Positions 42,574-51,688 of a DNA stretch of 64,000 bases are shown piece after piece; the first letter of the stretch is position 1, and the number at the start of each line of letters is the position of its first letter. Both the position numbers and the translations under genes were made by a program. The DNA is from Candidatus Accumulibacter cognatus (GTDB lineage Bacteria; Pseudomonadota; Gammaproteobacteria; Burkholderiales; Rhodocyclaceae). Under the pieces are notes generated by a model. It saw only the letters and a program-made list of their open reading frames with translations. It had not been told where the DNA came from and searched no databases. The stretch lies in the NCBI GenBank assembly GCA_013414765.1, contig CP058708.1, forward strand, positions 4,880,748 through 4,944,747. The letters run 5' to 3'.

Positions 42574-43379
42574 GGGGACACGATGGTCTCGAGTTTGTGC
42601 CGCCGGGCGGCTGCCAGCAGCCTCCCATCGTGCTTGATGTCGCTGACGAAGCGCTCGATGCGTGCCGCCCAGGCCTCGTCACCAGGCTGCATGGCATAAG
42701 CGTAGGGGGTGATGTGGTAGGTACCGGGAGGCGAGACCAGGCGCGCCCAGTCGGTGCTCGCCAGAAATCGCTGGCTATAGGGGTAGTCGGTCAGAAAAAC
42801 GTCGGCGCGACCCGACTGGACTTCCTGTTCGCGTGCAAATGGAGTGTCGAGCACCAGCAGTTTCGCCGCCTTGAGTTTGCCCTTCATGATCGACTCATGC
42901 AGCGTCCCTCTGGCCACGGCCACCACCGAACCGGTGCGGTCGATCTGATCCCAGTCCTGGATCCGGCGGTTGCTTCTGGTGGTGATCGCATAGATGTCGC
43001 TGGCCAGATAAGGGCGCGTGAAGCGCAGCTTTTCCGCACGCGCGGGCGTGATGCCGACCGCAAACATGGCCAGATCGCAGCGATCCTGCGTGACATCATC
43101 GATCAGCCTGGCGAAGGAGCTATCCACGAACTGCACCGCCACGCCGAGGTCCCTGCCGAGTTCGCCGGCCAGATCGATATCGATCCCGGACAGCACCTGC
43201 GTCTTCGGGTTGCGATAGGTGATGCTGTAGTAATCGGGCCAGATGCAGACACGCAGCACTCCGGCCTCCCGGACCCGATCGATCCGGCTCGTGGCGAGGT
43301 CTGCGGTGCTTCCCTGTGCAGCCACGGTCAGACCGCCGACAAGCATGGCAAAACGCCAGAAGAGGACAAGAATGCGCAT
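42570..43379 (-). CDS. Family-3 periplasmic solute-binding protein
   Basis: A 269-residue secreted protein of the amino-acid binding family: signal peptide in the first 22 to 25 residues, then VLRVCIWPDYYSITYRNP, SGIDIDLAGELG, FVDSSFARLIDDV, RCDLAMFAVGITPARAE and TRPYLASD. The usual charged contacts of the fold are present, including the acidic pair in IDIDLA. The start at 43379 has GGAGA seven bases upstream; an earlier ATG at 43436 would place extra residues before the signal. No permease is nearby, and it overlaps a sensor-like GGDEF-EAL gene, so it probably feeds ligand to that Cache domain. A substrate cannot be assigned. Confidence 0.88.
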   Translation of the reverse strand: MRILVLFWRFAMLVGGLTVAAQGSTADLATSRIDRVREAGVLRVCIWPDYYSITYRNPKTQVLSGIDIDLAGELGRDLGVAVQFVDSSFARLIDDVTQDRCDLAMFAVGITPARAEKLRFTRPYLASDIYAITTRSNRRIQDWDQIDRTGSVVAVARGTLHESIMKGKLKAAKLLVLDTPFAREQEVQSGRADVFLTDYPYSQRFLASTDWARLVSPPGTYHITPYAYAMQPGDEAWAARIERFVSDIKHDGRLLAAARRHKLETIVSP

Positions 43380-43436
43380 CGCAATCTCCCGAAATGAATC
43401 CTGAGGTATTGACCGCCAGCCATCTGAAGTGGTCAA

Positions 43437-43481
43437 TTACCATCTGTTATTGGACCATAAAACCCCGTCGTAGGATGGTAA
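43437..43481. promoter_or_regulatory. Inverted repeat TTACCATC / GATGGTAA
   Basis: Eight-base arms at 43437-43444 and 43474-43481, in the divergent region between the binding protein gene (43379) and cheY (43654). The spacer is 29 bases. It lies just upstream of a tighter palindrome at 43494. It is a candidate control element for one or both genes. Confidence 0.35.
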
Positions 43482-43493
43482 ATTGTGCTCACT

Positions 43494-43519
43494 CTGGGAA
43501 TTGTCAGTACAATTCCCAG
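43494..43519. promoter_or_regulatory. Perfect palindrome CTGGGAATTGT / ACAATTCCCAG
   Basis: Eleven-base perfect arms separated by CAGT, in the divergent intergenic region. Such a compact, AT-cored dyad is typical of a dimeric regulator's site. No T-run follows in either direction, so termination is less likely. It could serve both the binding-protein operon and cheY. Confidence 0.5.
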
Positions 43520-43561
43520 CATGAGCTCGGGCGTGCAGGATAGTGTTCGGAGATACCAACC

Positions 43562-43617
43562 CCTGCCTCGCGGCAGGTCATTGACCGGGCTCTTTATCGT
43601 CCCGGCAGTGCTGCCGG
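43562..43617 (+). other. Two leader hairpins ahead of cheY
   Basis: CCTGCC-TCGC-GGCAGG (43562-43577) and CCGGCAG-TG-CTGCCGG (43602-43617) are perfect stem-loops in the region likely transcribed before cheY. They may stabilise the mRNA or shield the ribosome binding site (CAGGAGAAAG) that follows. No known riboswitch is recognised. Confidence 0.35.
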
Positions 43618-43653
43618 CGACGCGCCCCATTCCACACAGGAGAAAGCTTTCCC

Positions 43654-44022
43654 ATGGCAAAAACCATTTTTCTGGTCGATGATTCGGCAACCATCCTGCT
43701 CAGTGTATCGAGCATCCTCGGCAAGGCCGGCTTTGCCGTCGAGAAGGCGTCGAATGCCGACGAGGCCTTGAAGAAGTTCAAGGCCGGAGTCAAGGTCGAC
43801 CTCCTGATCACCGACCTCAACATGCCCGGCATGAACGGCATCGAGCTGATCAAGCAGGTGCGCACGCTGCCCGCCTACAAGTTCCTGCCGATTCTCTTCC
43901 TGACCACCGAATCACAGCAAAGCCGCAAGGCGGAAGCCAAGGCCGCCGGCGCCTCGGGCTGGATCGTCAAACCGGCGACTGCCGACGACCTGCTCAACAC
44001 CATCAAGCTGGTCATCCGCTAG
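43654..44022 (+). CDS. CheY-like single-domain response regulator
   Basis: A 122-residue receiver without an output domain: acidic pair in LVDDSATI, phospho-acceptor Asp54 in ITDLNMPGMNG, conserved Thr in LTTES and Lys in VKPAT. These are the CheY hallmarks, so it likely carries phosphate from CheA to a motor or other target. CAGGAGAAAG precedes the ATG. It is followed nine bases later by a two-TM MCP and was the only free CheY seen in the window. Confidence 0.92.
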   Translation: MAKTIFLVDDSATILLSVSSILGKAGFAVEKASNADEALKKFKAGVKVDLLITDLNMPGMNGIELIKQVRTLPAYKFLPILFLTTESQQSRKAEAKAAGASGWIVKPATADDLLNTIKLVIR

Positions 44023-44031
44023 GCCGAAATC

Positions 44032-45375
44032 ATGACCTCTTCCCCCGGCCAACCCCATGACCGGTTCCGCCGACGTTCGCTGCTCACCGGACTGGCCGCG
44101 ACCGCCGCACTGCTCGTCGTCGTTCTGCTTCTGCACGGTTGGTACGTCGATTTCCTGAGCCACACCTTCGGTCTGGGCGACCGCAGCCGCGACCTCCTGA
44201 TGACCCTGCTCGGCCTGCTGCTGTTCTGCGGCCTCCAGCAGGCGCTCTCGCGGCTCCTGTACCACGACGCCCACCTCGGCATCGACCAAAGTCTCCGGGA
44301 CGAACGCCCGCGCTGCCCGTCGAACAAGGTCTGTCAGCGCGTCGCGCTGCCCGAGCTGCGGGAGATCCCGCGCTTCAACCGGGTCCTTGTCGGGCAGTTG
44401 CAAAGCGTCGTCGAGCAGACCGAACAGGCCGCCTACGATGTCACTTCACGCTTGCAGACGATCGATGAGGTGGTCACCGACCTGAACCAGTTCGTCGCCG
44501 GCGCCGCCTCGGAATCGCAAGCCATGGCGCACGACTCCGAAGAGCGGATCGCCGGCAATCGCCAACTGATCGGCAAGCTCGAAGCCTTCATCGCCCAGCG
44601 CATCGAAGAAACCGTCGCGGACGAGAAGCACAGCGCCGAAGCCGTCCAGCAAGCCCGCTCGCTGCAAACCCTGGTCGAACTGATCCGGCACATTGCCGGC
44701 CAGACCAACCTGCTGGCACTCAACGCGGCCATCGAGGCCGCCCGCGCCGGCGAGGCCGGACGCGGTTTCGCGGTCGTCGCCGACGAGGTGAGGAAGCTCT
44801 CGCACGAAACCGAAACCGCGGTCAAGAAGATCAACGACGGCATCATCGCCGTTACCCAGATCATCGAGCGCCAGTTCACGGACAAGCTCGCGCACTCACA
44901 CATCAAAGAGGAACGCGACAGTCTCGAACGCTTCACGCAGCAGCTCGCCACCCTCGGCGCCAGCTACGAGAGCCTGACCACGCGCGAACGGCAGCTGCTC
45001 GACCGCATCACCGCGAGCAGCGGCAAACTCGCCACGATGTTCATGGAGGCCCTGGCCAGCGTGCAGTTCCAGGACGTGACGCGCCAGCAGATCGAACAGG
45101 TGATCGGCGGCCTCACACGTCTCGACCAGCACGCCGAAGCGCTCGCCGAAAGCATCGAACGCGGCGCCGAGGGCGGTCACGAGGCGCGCATCGAACCACT
45201 GGCCCGGCAGATGGAGCAGCAGTTCTCGGACTATGTCATGGACCAGCAGCGCGACGCCCATCGTCAGGCGATCGGCCCCGCGCACCGCCCGCACCCGCCA
45301 GCCGCCCGCCAGGCGCGCCCTTCCAGCGCTGCGCCGGCGGCGGCCAGCAAACCGTCGAACGTCGAACTCTTCTGA
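44032..45375 (+). CDS. Methyl-accepting chemotaxis protein, two N-terminal TM helices (paralog)
   Basis: A 447-residue receptor with the same plan as the gene at 6312: two membrane helices near 20-40 and 55-75 with a short loop, the segment [10 protein letters not shown], signalling helices with tip [19 protein letters not shown], and a tail ending PSNVELF. DNA identity with the 6312 gene is very high over about 250 bases around the hairpin tip. It follows cheY by nine bases. The short or absent periplasmic domain again suggests sensing in the membrane or through a partner. Confidence 0.87.
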   Translation: MTSSPGQPHDRFRRRSLLTGLAATAALLVVVLLLHGWYVDFLSHTFGLGDRSRDLLMTLLGLLLFCGLQQALSRLLYHDAHLGIDQSLRDERPRCPSNKVCQRVALPELREIPRFNRVLVGQLQSVVEQTEQAAYDVTSRLQTIDEVVTDLNQFVAGAASESQAMAHDSEERIAGNRQLIGKLEAFIAQRIEETVADEKHSAEAVQQARSLQTLVELIRHIAGQTNLLALNAAIEAARAGEAGRGFAVVADEVRKLSHETETAVKKINDGIIAVTQIIERQFTDKLAHSHIKEERDSLERFTQQLATLGASYESLTTRERQLLDRITASSGKLATMFMEALASVQFQDVTRQQIEQVIGGLTRLDQHAEALAESIERGAEGGHEARIEPLARQMEQQFSDYVMDQQRDAHRQAIGPAHRPHPPAARQARPSSAAPAAASKPSNVELF

Positions 45376-45396
45376 GCCGCCACCCTTCCCGTTTCG

Positions 45397-46023
45397 TCAG
45401 CGTTTGCTGTAGGGAGTGACCAGTTCGCCCTGCATCCGGTATCCGGAAGCGCCCCAGGGCGAGTCGGAACGGGTGATGGCCAGTGCCCCGCTGACCCACA
45501 CCGCGTCCATGCTCTGCAGGCCTTTCAGCGGTTTGGCGAGGATCACATGGATGATCTGGTTGGCGGGCGGTGGCGGCACGTGGATGCAGGCGCCGAAATA
45601 GGGGACGAGAAGGAACTCGGAGACCTCGTCGCCCTTCTTTTCCAGCGGTACCATGAAGCCGGCGATGCGGATGCGCTGACCGCGCAGGGATTGCTCGACG
45701 GGTGCGTTGTCCCAGCTTTCCCGGAGCCGCTGCAGCGCCTCCATGGCGCGCGGGTCGGAATCCTTGAGCGTGCGCAGGTCCAGCCCCTTGAAAGCCTGCT
45801 GGGGGTCCCAATCCTTGGGGATCAGTGCGTCCCACGGCGTCTCCTGGTAAACCGCCGCGGGCGCGGTGGCCGACTTCGACGGCGACAGGCGATCGCCGAC
45901 GCGATAATCGCTGCGCGCATCGGCAGCGCAGGAGCTGCCGGCAAGGCTCAAGGGCAAGGCGGCCAGCAGCGCAAGACCGGCCACGGCCGCGATCGGGCCA
46001 GAGAAGAACGCAAGGATTCGCAT
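45397..46023 (-). CDS. DUF3299 exported protein
   Basis: A 208-residue exported protein with a signal peptide in the first 30 residues or so. The body has the DUF3299 features: LRGQRIRIAGFMVPLE, EFLLVPYFGACIHVPPPP and a short C-terminal domain. The conserved Cys and His in GACIHVPPPP are candidates for metal binding. DUF3299 genes sit in zinc-responsive clusters of Pseudomonas (PA4063-PA4066 type) next to an ATPase and a FtsX-like permease, as here. AAGGA precedes the ATG; it is the last gene of the minus-strand operon. Confidence 0.85.
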   Translation of the reverse strand: MRILAFFSGPIAAVAGLALLAALPLSLAGSSCAADARSDYRVGDRLSPSKSATAPAAVYQETPWDALIPKDWDPQQAFKGLDLRTLKDSDPRAMEALQRLRESWDNAPVEQSLRGQRIRIAGFMVPLEKKGDEVSEFLLVPYFGACIHVPPPPANQIIHVILAKPLKGLQSMDAVWVSGALAITRSDSPWGASGYRMQGELVTPYSKR

Positions 46024-46035
46024 ACGGGGGGTCCT

Positions 46036-47298
46036 TTACAGGCGGGGAGTCAGGCCATCGGCCAAAGAGATTCGGTAAGCGCGGTAGCCCGGCAGCAGAC
46101 TGGCGAGCAGGCCGACGGCGACGACGGCGCCGAGAAGGGCCAGTTCATCGGACGAAATCCAGCGTGCGCGGATCGCCAGCCCGTAATGCGCCTGCGCAAG
46201 CGGGCCCAGCAGCGCGGTCAGCAGGGCCAGCAAGGCAGCTCCAAGCAGCGCGCCGAGGACGGTGACGAACAGGCCTTCCGCGGTCAGCAGCACAAAGATT
46301 TCGCTCGGCCGCGCGCCCACCGAACGGAGGATGGCGAGTTCGCGCCTTCGTTCACCGAGACCGGCGAGGACGACCGCCACCAGCCCGGCCAGGCCGACCG
46401 CCACGACCATCGCCGAGACGGCGAGCAAGGTTCGCTCGGCGATGCCGACCACCTGCCAGAGCTGATCGAGCGCGACACCCGGCAGTACCGCCAGCAGGGG
46501 CTCGGCGGAACGGGTGTTGAGATCGCGCTGCACCTTGAACACCGCCGCGCGGTTTTTCAGTCCCAACAGCACGGCGGTGATTTCCTTCGGCGTCAGATCG
46601 AACTTGCGCACGTACTCGGCAGGAATCGACAGGCCCGGCAAGGGCGCGCCGCCTTGCCAGTCGAGGTGGATGGCCTGTATCGCTTCGAGGCTGACATGGA
46701 CGCTGCGGTCCACCGGCGTTCCGGTCGCAGCGAGGATGCCGACCACCGTGAACGGCTTGTCGGTGTGTTCGGCCAGGCTGACGTCGCCCATGCCGTGACT
46801 GAGGATGAGCTGATCGCCGGGACGGTAGCCCAGACGTGCAGCCACCTCGGCGCCGAGCACGGCCTCGAAGATCCCGGCAAACGGCTTGCCTGCCGAAAAA
46901 GCCAGGGCCTGCGCATCCCCGTACCGAAAATGTTCAAAATAGGCCGACGAGGTGCCGATGACCGGGAAACCGTGATGCGAATCGCCCAGCGACAGCGGAA
47001 TCGACCAGGCGACGGCGGGATTCTCGGCGATCGCGCGGTAGCTTTGCCAGCGAATGTTGTTAGTGGCTTCGCCGAGGCGAAAGACGGCGTAGAGCATCAA
47101 CTGCACAGGGCTGGTGCGGGCGCCGACGACCAGATCGGTGCCGGCAACCGATTGCGCAAAGCTGTTGCGCGCCTCATGGCGAACGCGCTCGACGCCGAGC
47201 AGCAGGGTGACGCTGAGGGTCACGGCGATCAGCGTCATGCCCAGCGTCAGGCGCCGGTTCCAGGCGCTGCGCGCGGCCAGCAGGAGGAGCGGACTCAT
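46036..47298 (-). CDS. FtsX-like ABC permease
   Basis: A 420-residue membrane protein with an N-terminal membrane helix (about 18-36), a large periplasmic domain and three C-terminal helices, the plan of LolCE/MacB/FtsX permeases. Its ATPase partner overlaps it by ATGA at 47295. In the corresponding Pseudomonas cluster the permease and ATPase are induced by zinc limitation. Substrate unknown; envelope trafficking or metal handling are inferred. Confidence 0.87.
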   Translation of the reverse strand: MSPLLLLAARSAWNRRLTLGMTLIAVTLSVTLLLGVERVRHEARNSFAQSVAGTDLVVGARTSPVQLMLYAVFRLGEATNNIRWQSYRAIAENPAVAWSIPLSLGDSHHGFPVIGTSSAYFEHFRYGDAQALAFSAGKPFAGIFEAVLGAEVAARLGYRPGDQLILSHGMGDVSLAEHTDKPFTVVGILAATGTPVDRSVHVSLEAIQAIHLDWQGGAPLPGLSIPAEYVRKFDLTPKEITAVLLGLKNRAAVFKVQRDLNTRSAEPLLAVLPGVALDQLWQVVGIAERTLLAVSAMVVAVGLAGLVAVVLAGLGERRRELAILRSVGARPSEIFVLLTAEGLFVTVLGALLGAALLALLTALLGPLAQAHYGLAIRARWISSDELALLGAVVAVGLLASLLPGYRAYRISLADGLTPRL

Positions 47299-48011
47299 GC
47301 GGCTCTGCCTTTGCCGCAGGCCGGGCTGATCGACGCCAGCGAGAGCTCGCGGTCGAAACCCGCGGCAAGCCGCCGGTCATGACTGACGAAGAGCAGCGTG
47401 CTGCCCGCCGCCAGGCACTCGCCAGCGAGGAGCGCGAGGAAGGCTTCCTGCCGCTCGGCGTCGAGGGCCGAGGTCGGTTCGTCGGCAATGACGATTTCCG
47501 GGCGTCCGATCAGCGCGCGCGCCGCCGCCACGCGCTGCTGCTGGCCGACGCTCAGGCGCGTGACGCCCTGTCGGTGCAGCGCCTCCTCGAGATCGAGGTG
47601 GGCCAGCAAGCGCGCAGCCTCGTCGTGCAGCGATCCGCTGGCCGCCATCGCGCGCGCGCGTCGGCGCGCCGAGAAGCGGCACGACAGGAGAACGTTATCG
47701 ACCACCGAAAGATAGGGAATGAGGTTGAACTGCTGAAAGACGAAACCGACATGGTCGGCGCGAAAGCGGTCGCGCGCCGAGGGCTTGAGGTGAGTCAACT
47801 CGCTGCCGAGCAGCCTGATCCGCCCAAGCTCGGGCACCAGCACGCCGCCCAGCAGCCCGAGCAGGGTGCTCTTGCCGCTGCCGCTCGGTCCATAAAGGAA
47901 AATTCGCTCGCCTGCACGGACCCCGAAAGACGGAATTTCGAGGCGGAACCCATCTCCCCGCGGCCAGCGGAAGCGCAGGTTCTCGATCTCGATGACGGTT
48001 TCCGACGTCAT
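47295..48011 (-). CDS. ABC transporter ATPase, LolD/MacB type
   Basis: A 238-residue ATP-binding subunit with Walker A (GPSGSGKST), Q-loop (FQQFNLIPYL), signature (RLSVGQQQRVA), Walker B plus Glu (IVIADEPTSALD) and H-loop (FVSHDRR). The Q-loop and signature resemble the LolD/MacB group, matching the FtsX-like permease it overlaps. It is unlikely to be the ZnuC partner of the permease at 48536, so a ZnuC appears to be absent from the cluster. Confidence 0.9.
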   Translation of the reverse strand: MTSETVIEIENLRFRWPRGDGFRLEIPSFGVRAGERIFLYGPSGSGKSTLLGLLGGVLVPELGRIRLLGSELTHLKPSARDRFRADHVGFVFQQFNLIPYLSVVDNVLLSCRFSARRRARAMAASGSLHDEAARLLAHLDLEEALHRQGVTRLSVGQQQRVAAARALIGRPEIVIADEPTSALDAERQEAFLALLAGECLAAGSTLLFVSHDRRLAAGFDRELSLASISPACGKGRAA

Positions 48012-48017
48012 TCCGGT

Positions 48018-48539
48018 CTACCAGGCGATGCGCCGTTGCTGTGGCGAGAGTCGGACAGCCGATTGTCCGCGTGGCCCCGCCACCTGCGCGTCGACTCGCT
48101 GCAGCCTCGGGAAAGCCTGAAACAGACCGACTTCGAGCGCACGCAGGGCTTCGGGATGCTCGCAGCGAAAAACGAACTCGCCATCGAGGTCGGCATGGCC
48201 GTCACCGGCGGACGGCTTCGTCGGCTCCAGCACCGGCGATTCCAGTTTCACCGACAGCGGTGTGCAGGCGGCGGCCGGCGAGGCGATGAACAGGCTGGCC
48301 GGCTGATTGAGGCGTTCAGCCATTGCACGCACGGCGGCTTTCTGCTTTTCGGTACGGGGGGCGTGTTCGAAACCGACGAAGTTGTTGAGTGGGCTTTCGA
48401 GGTTCAGCGTCAGGTTCTTGCCGTCGATGGCCACCTGCAGGCTGGCGGCACCATGCACGTGGGCGGCGGGTTCGCCGGCAGCGGCGAAATGCGGCAACAG
48501 ACAGACGGTGGCGATGAAGACGCAGGGTAAGCGGTTCAT
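48018..48539 (-). CDS. DUF2796/ZrgA-like periplasmic zinc protein
   Basis: A 173-residue secreted protein with a signal peptide ending near 21 (FAAAG). It carries AAHVHGAASLQVAIDG and LESPLNNFVGFEHAPRT, the hallmarks of DUF2796/ZrgA proteins linked to zinc uptake. His-containing segments (HVHG, DGHADLDG, FRCEHPE) could bind metal. The start at 48539 overlaps the permease stop (ATGA) with AAGGA upstream; a longer frame to 49043 runs through the permease gene and is rejected. Confidence 0.85.
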   Translation of the reverse strand: MNRLPCVFIATVCLLPHFAAAGEPAAHVHGAASLQVAIDGKNLTLNLESPLNNFVGFEHAPRTEKQKAAVRAMAERLNQPASLFIASPAAACTPLSVKLESPVLEPTKPSAGDGHADLDGEFVFRCEHPEALRALEVGLFQAFPRLQRVDAQVAGPRGQSAVRLSPQQRRIAW

Positions 48540-49306
48540 GGTAGAGATTCCTTGATCGGTTGTGTGGAGACTGCGTATCCCCCCAGCGCGAGGGCCGCCA
48601 TCAGCCAGACGATGGTCGGACCGCTCGGCAGATCGAGCGCCGTCGACACCAGCAGACCACTGGCGTAAGCGAGGATGCCGAGCAGCCAGGCAGCAGCAAG
48701 CCGGCCCTGGAGCATGCGCCGGGTCGCCAGCGGCGGAACGATCAGCGTCGCGAAAACGAGATACAGACCGACGAGTTGCACGGATACCGTGACGGCGATG
48801 GCGAACAGGCCATAAAAGCCGGCGCGTCCCAGGCGTTCGCGCCAGCCGAACCAGAGCACGAGGATCGCCATGTAGACCACGGCGTGCCAAAGCAGCCGGC
48901 CCGGCTGCACCCAGAGAATCTGTCCGATCAGCAGGTCGCGCAGATGCTCGCTGCCGTGAACGTTGCTTGCCAGCAGCAACACGCCGCCGCTGGCTGCAAG
49001 AACGAAGACGACGCCGATGGTCGCCTCCTGCACCTCCGGCCAAAGGCGCTCGGTCCAGGTCAGAAGCAGGGCGCCGGCGAGTGCCGCAGCCAGCGCCGCC
49101 ACCTGCACGGCAGCCCCTTCCGGCTCGAATCCGAGCTGATCGGCGATCAGCACGCCGCAGCCGGCGATCTGTGCGATCGCCAGATCGATGAAGACGATGC
49201 CACGCGCAAGAACCTGCATACCGAGCGGCACATGCGTTGCCGTCACCAGTACCCCGGCGACGAAGGCTGGCAACAGGATCGACAGATCAAACACGCCTGG
49301 ATTCAT
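48536..49306 (-). CDS. Metal ABC transporter permease, ZnuB family
   Basis: A 256-residue membrane protein with seven or eight hydrophobic helices and family motifs VPLGMQVLARGIVFIDLAIA and GLYLVFATLIVPP. Members carry zinc or manganese across the inner membrane. It overlaps the binding-protein gene at 49303 by ATGA and the ZrgA-like gene at 48536. A ZnuC ATPase is not found here; it may be encoded elsewhere. Confidence 0.9.
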   Translation of the reverse strand: MNPGVFDLSILLPAFVAGVLVTATHVPLGMQVLARGIVFIDLAIAQIAGCGVLIADQLGFEPEGAAVQVAALAAALAGALLLTWTERLWPEVQEATIGVVFVLAASGGVLLLASNVHGSEHLRDLLIGQILWVQPGRLLWHAVVYMAILVLWFGWRERLGRAGFYGLFAIAVTVSVQLVGLYLVFATLIVPPLATRRMLQGRLAAAWLLGILAYASGLLVSTALDLPSGPTIVWLMAALALGGYAVSTQPIKESLP

Positions 49307-50208
49307 TGGCTGCCTTTTTGCAGCCGCTGGATGGTGTCATCGAAGAGGCCGAAGAGATCCTTTGCCGAATCGTCACCGCCGACGGTGAAGGGCAGGACCA
49401 CGGTGTGGATCTTCGCACGTTCGGCGATCCACTGCGATGCCCGGTCGCTCTGGTACGCCGCGCGGATGACCATCCTGGCCGGCTGCCGTTGCAGCAGGGC
49501 AAGAACTGCCGAGAGGTGCTGGGTGGTCGGCTCGATCCCCGGCCTGGGTTCGAGCGCGGCCACCTGCTGCAATCCCAGCCAGGCATTGAGGTAGGCAAAC
49601 GCGTTGTGGTGGACGACGATGGCGGTAGCACGCAGCGACGCGGCCTGCTGTTCCCATTGGGCGACCGCCTTGCTCCAGCGTTCCGCGAATGCCTTGTGGC
49701 GCGCCTGGTAATACGCGGCATTGGCCGGGTCCAGATCGGCCAGACGGGCGGCGAGCGGCGCAGCCACGCGCGCGATGTTGCGCGGGTCGAGCTGGATGTG
49801 CGGATTGCCGGCTGGATGCACATCTCCGTCGGCGCGGTCGAGCCGCAGCGGCTTCTCGAGCATGCTGACGAAGGCCGTCGCTTCCAGGTAGCCGGGCTGG
49901 CCGGGTTGCACGCGTGGATTGCCGGCCTGCCGCAGGACCAGCGGCAACCAGCCCACTTCCAGCTCGGCGCCAGTGGCGATCACCAGGTCGGCGCTGCGCG
50001 CGCGTGCGATCAGGCTGGGTTTCGCTTCGACGTGGTGCGGATCCTGCAAGGCGTTCGTCGCGGCGTAGACCTTCACCTGGTCGCCGCCGAGTTCCTCGGC
50101 GAGGGCAGCCCATTCGGGGACGCTGGCAAAAACGTTGAGCGCAGCCAGCCCCGGCACGGCGAGAAGCGTCAGCGCAAGGCCCAGAAAGGACCTGACATAC
50201 CTTTTCAT
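49303..50208 (-). CDS. ZnuA/TroA-like periplasmic metal-binding protein
   Basis: A 301-residue secreted protein with a signal peptide ending near 22. Metal ligands fit the family: the early His in DPHHVEAKPS, His in GNPHIQLDP, His in VVHHNAFAYL and an acidic residue near the C-terminus. It lacks the long His-rich loop of classical ZnuA, so it is closer to the short TroA/AdcA style. Overlap with the permease and the neighbouring ZrgA-like gene point to zinc, but manganese cannot be excluded. Confidence 0.88.
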   Translation of the reverse strand: MKRYVRSFLGLALTLLAVPGLAALNVFASVPEWAALAEELGGDQVKVYAATNALQDPHHVEAKPSLIARARSADLVIATGAELEVGWLPLVLRQAGNPRVQPGQPGYLEATAFVSMLEKPLRLDRADGDVHPAGNPHIQLDPRNIARVAAPLAARLADLDPANAAYYQARHKAFAERWSKAVAQWEQQAASLRATAIVVHHNAFAYLNAWLGLQQVAALEPRPGIEPTTQHLSAVLALLQRQPARMVIRAAYQSDRASQWIAERAKIHTVVLPFTVGGDDSAKDLFGLFDDTIQRLQKGSQ

Positions 50209-50221
50209 GGCCTCTCCTCAC

Positions 50222-51625
50222 TCAGTAACTGTGCGCACCGTGCGCGCCCAACGTCAGGATATACTGGACGAACAGGATGTTGTCGGTGAAGTCGGGTTGC
50301 AGCTTGCTCTGCTGATACTGGATGCGAAAGCGGCTGAACTCGGACGGCGTGTAGTCGAACATCAGCGAGTAGCGCTTCGGATTGAACGACGAAGCGCCCA
50401 GGTAGGCGGCGTTGCCGCCGTAGTCGACACGTCCGGGATCGAGGTGGTCGTAACGCGCTCCCACCCGCCACTCGGGCATGAACTGGTAGACCCCCTGCAC
50501 ATAGAAACCATTCTGCCGCGAGGTATTCCTTGCCGTATTGGTCAGACCGAGCGCGCCGTCGCTGTCGTAGCGCAGGTTGCCGCGTTCCTTGCGCCAGAAG
50601 TACTCGCCCTGCAGCTTGAAGTAGGTTTCCTTAGCGTTGCCGTTGGGCGCGTACTTCCAGACGAAATCGGCGATCGCGACCTGACTGCGGCCGCTGAATT
50701 CCAGTTGGGCCGGATTGCCGTTGCGGTCGATTTCCGTATGGGTCCGTTCGTTCGGTCGCAGCGTGAGCCACGACAGACCGGCGCGCCAACTGTTGCTGAC
50801 GTCGATGTCGCCACCGACATGCGCGTGCAGCGCGCCACCGCCGATGCCGTTGCGGCCATTGCTGCGTTCGCTGCCGGGGAAACTCGATCCGTCGCCGACT
50901 TCGGCGCCGAACTGCAGATAGGTGTCGGTCGGTGCAAGCCATTTCACCTGCAGGCCGTCGTTCCTGAACTGGCCTCCGAAAAAGGCCTGATAGACCAGCG
51001 GCGCATCATAGAAATCCCAGGCATGCTGATGCTGATCGTTGAGGTAGCCGACGCTCGACAGGAAGCGACCGAACTTCGGCGTCACGCCACCGGGCAGGGC
51101 CGTGAACACGCCGTACGCTTCCTCGACCTCGACGTTGTTGTCCGGCGTCAGTGCAAGGATCAGATTGCCGAAGAACTTGTGGTCGACGTTGGCGGAGAAT
51201 CCCAGTTCCGATTCCGCGATGCTGAAGCCGCGTTTGCCGGGGCCGATGTCGCCGCTCGGGACAAAACCGGCGATCGCGTACTTGTCCGGGTCCTTCGACT
51301 GGTTGATGTAAGCGCCCTGCAGTACGGCATAAATGGCGGGATTGAAGGCGCTGTTGCTGGCGCTGACGGCCGCTGGCGTTGCCGCCGGAGCTGCCGCCAC
51401 GGTGGCCGCCGCCGGCGAAGCGGCCGGCGCCGGGGCCTTGGCGCTCCTCGCCTCGGCCTCCTGCAAGCGGCGATCGAGGGCTTCGATGCGGGCTTCGTAG
51501 CTTTGTTTCAGTTGCTGTATCTGCGCCTGGATCTCGGCGAGTTCGGCGTCGCTGGCGGCAGATACCGGGGGCGCGCCGAGCAGCGCCAGCGCGCATGCGC
51601 CGGATACCTGAATGAATCTGGACAT
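50222..51625 (-). CDS. Outer-membrane beta-barrel porin-like protein
   Basis: A 467-residue protein with a signal peptide (about 1-23), a short coiled coil (LAEIQAQIQQLKQSYEARI), an Ala/Pro linker and a C-terminal barrel region with alternating strands ending in an aromatic residue (GAHGAHSY). Coiled-coil-plus-barrel proteins of this type occur in several porin families. Two His near the end may contact metal. It lies at the head of the zinc-type operon, 13 bases before the binding-protein gene, so outer-membrane uptake of zinc is a fair guess. Confidence 0.8.
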   Translation of the reverse strand: MSRFIQVSGACALALLGAPPVSAASDAELAEIQAQIQQLKQSYEARIEALDRRLQEAEARSAKAPAPAASPAAATVAAAPAATPAAVSASNSAFNPAIYAVLQGAYINQSKDPDKYAIAGFVPSGDIGPGKRGFSIAESELGFSANVDHKFFGNLILALTPDNNVEVEEAYGVFTALPGGVTPKFGRFLSSVGYLNDQHQHAWDFYDAPLVYQAFFGGQFRNDGLQVKWLAPTDTYLQFGAEVGDGSSFPGSERSNGRNGIGGGALHAHVGGDIDVSNSWRAGLSWLTLRPNERTHTEIDRNGNPAQLEFSGRSQVAIADFVWKYAPNGNAKETYFKLQGEYFWRKERGNLRYDSDGALGLTNTARNTSRQNGFYVQGVYQFMPEWRVGARYDHLDPGRVDYGGNAAYLGASSFNPKRYSLMFDYTPSEFSRFRIQYQQSKLQPDFTDNILFVQYILTLGAHGAHSY

Positions 51626-51688
51626 GCTTCTGCATCCTCTAAACGTGGTTGATCATCGCCGGCCCGGAGGGCGGCGAAACCGGACGGT

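Noticed and set aside
45547-48530. Long plus-strand frames (611 and 383 codons) opposite the zinc-type operon
   Set aside because: They run antisense to DUF3299, permease, ATPase and ZrgA-like genes and contain no domain; start sites lack ribosome binding signals.
48540-49043. A long N-terminal extension of the ZrgA-like protein
   Set aside because: It runs through the ZnuB-like permease gene in another frame; the signal peptide at 48539 marks the real start.
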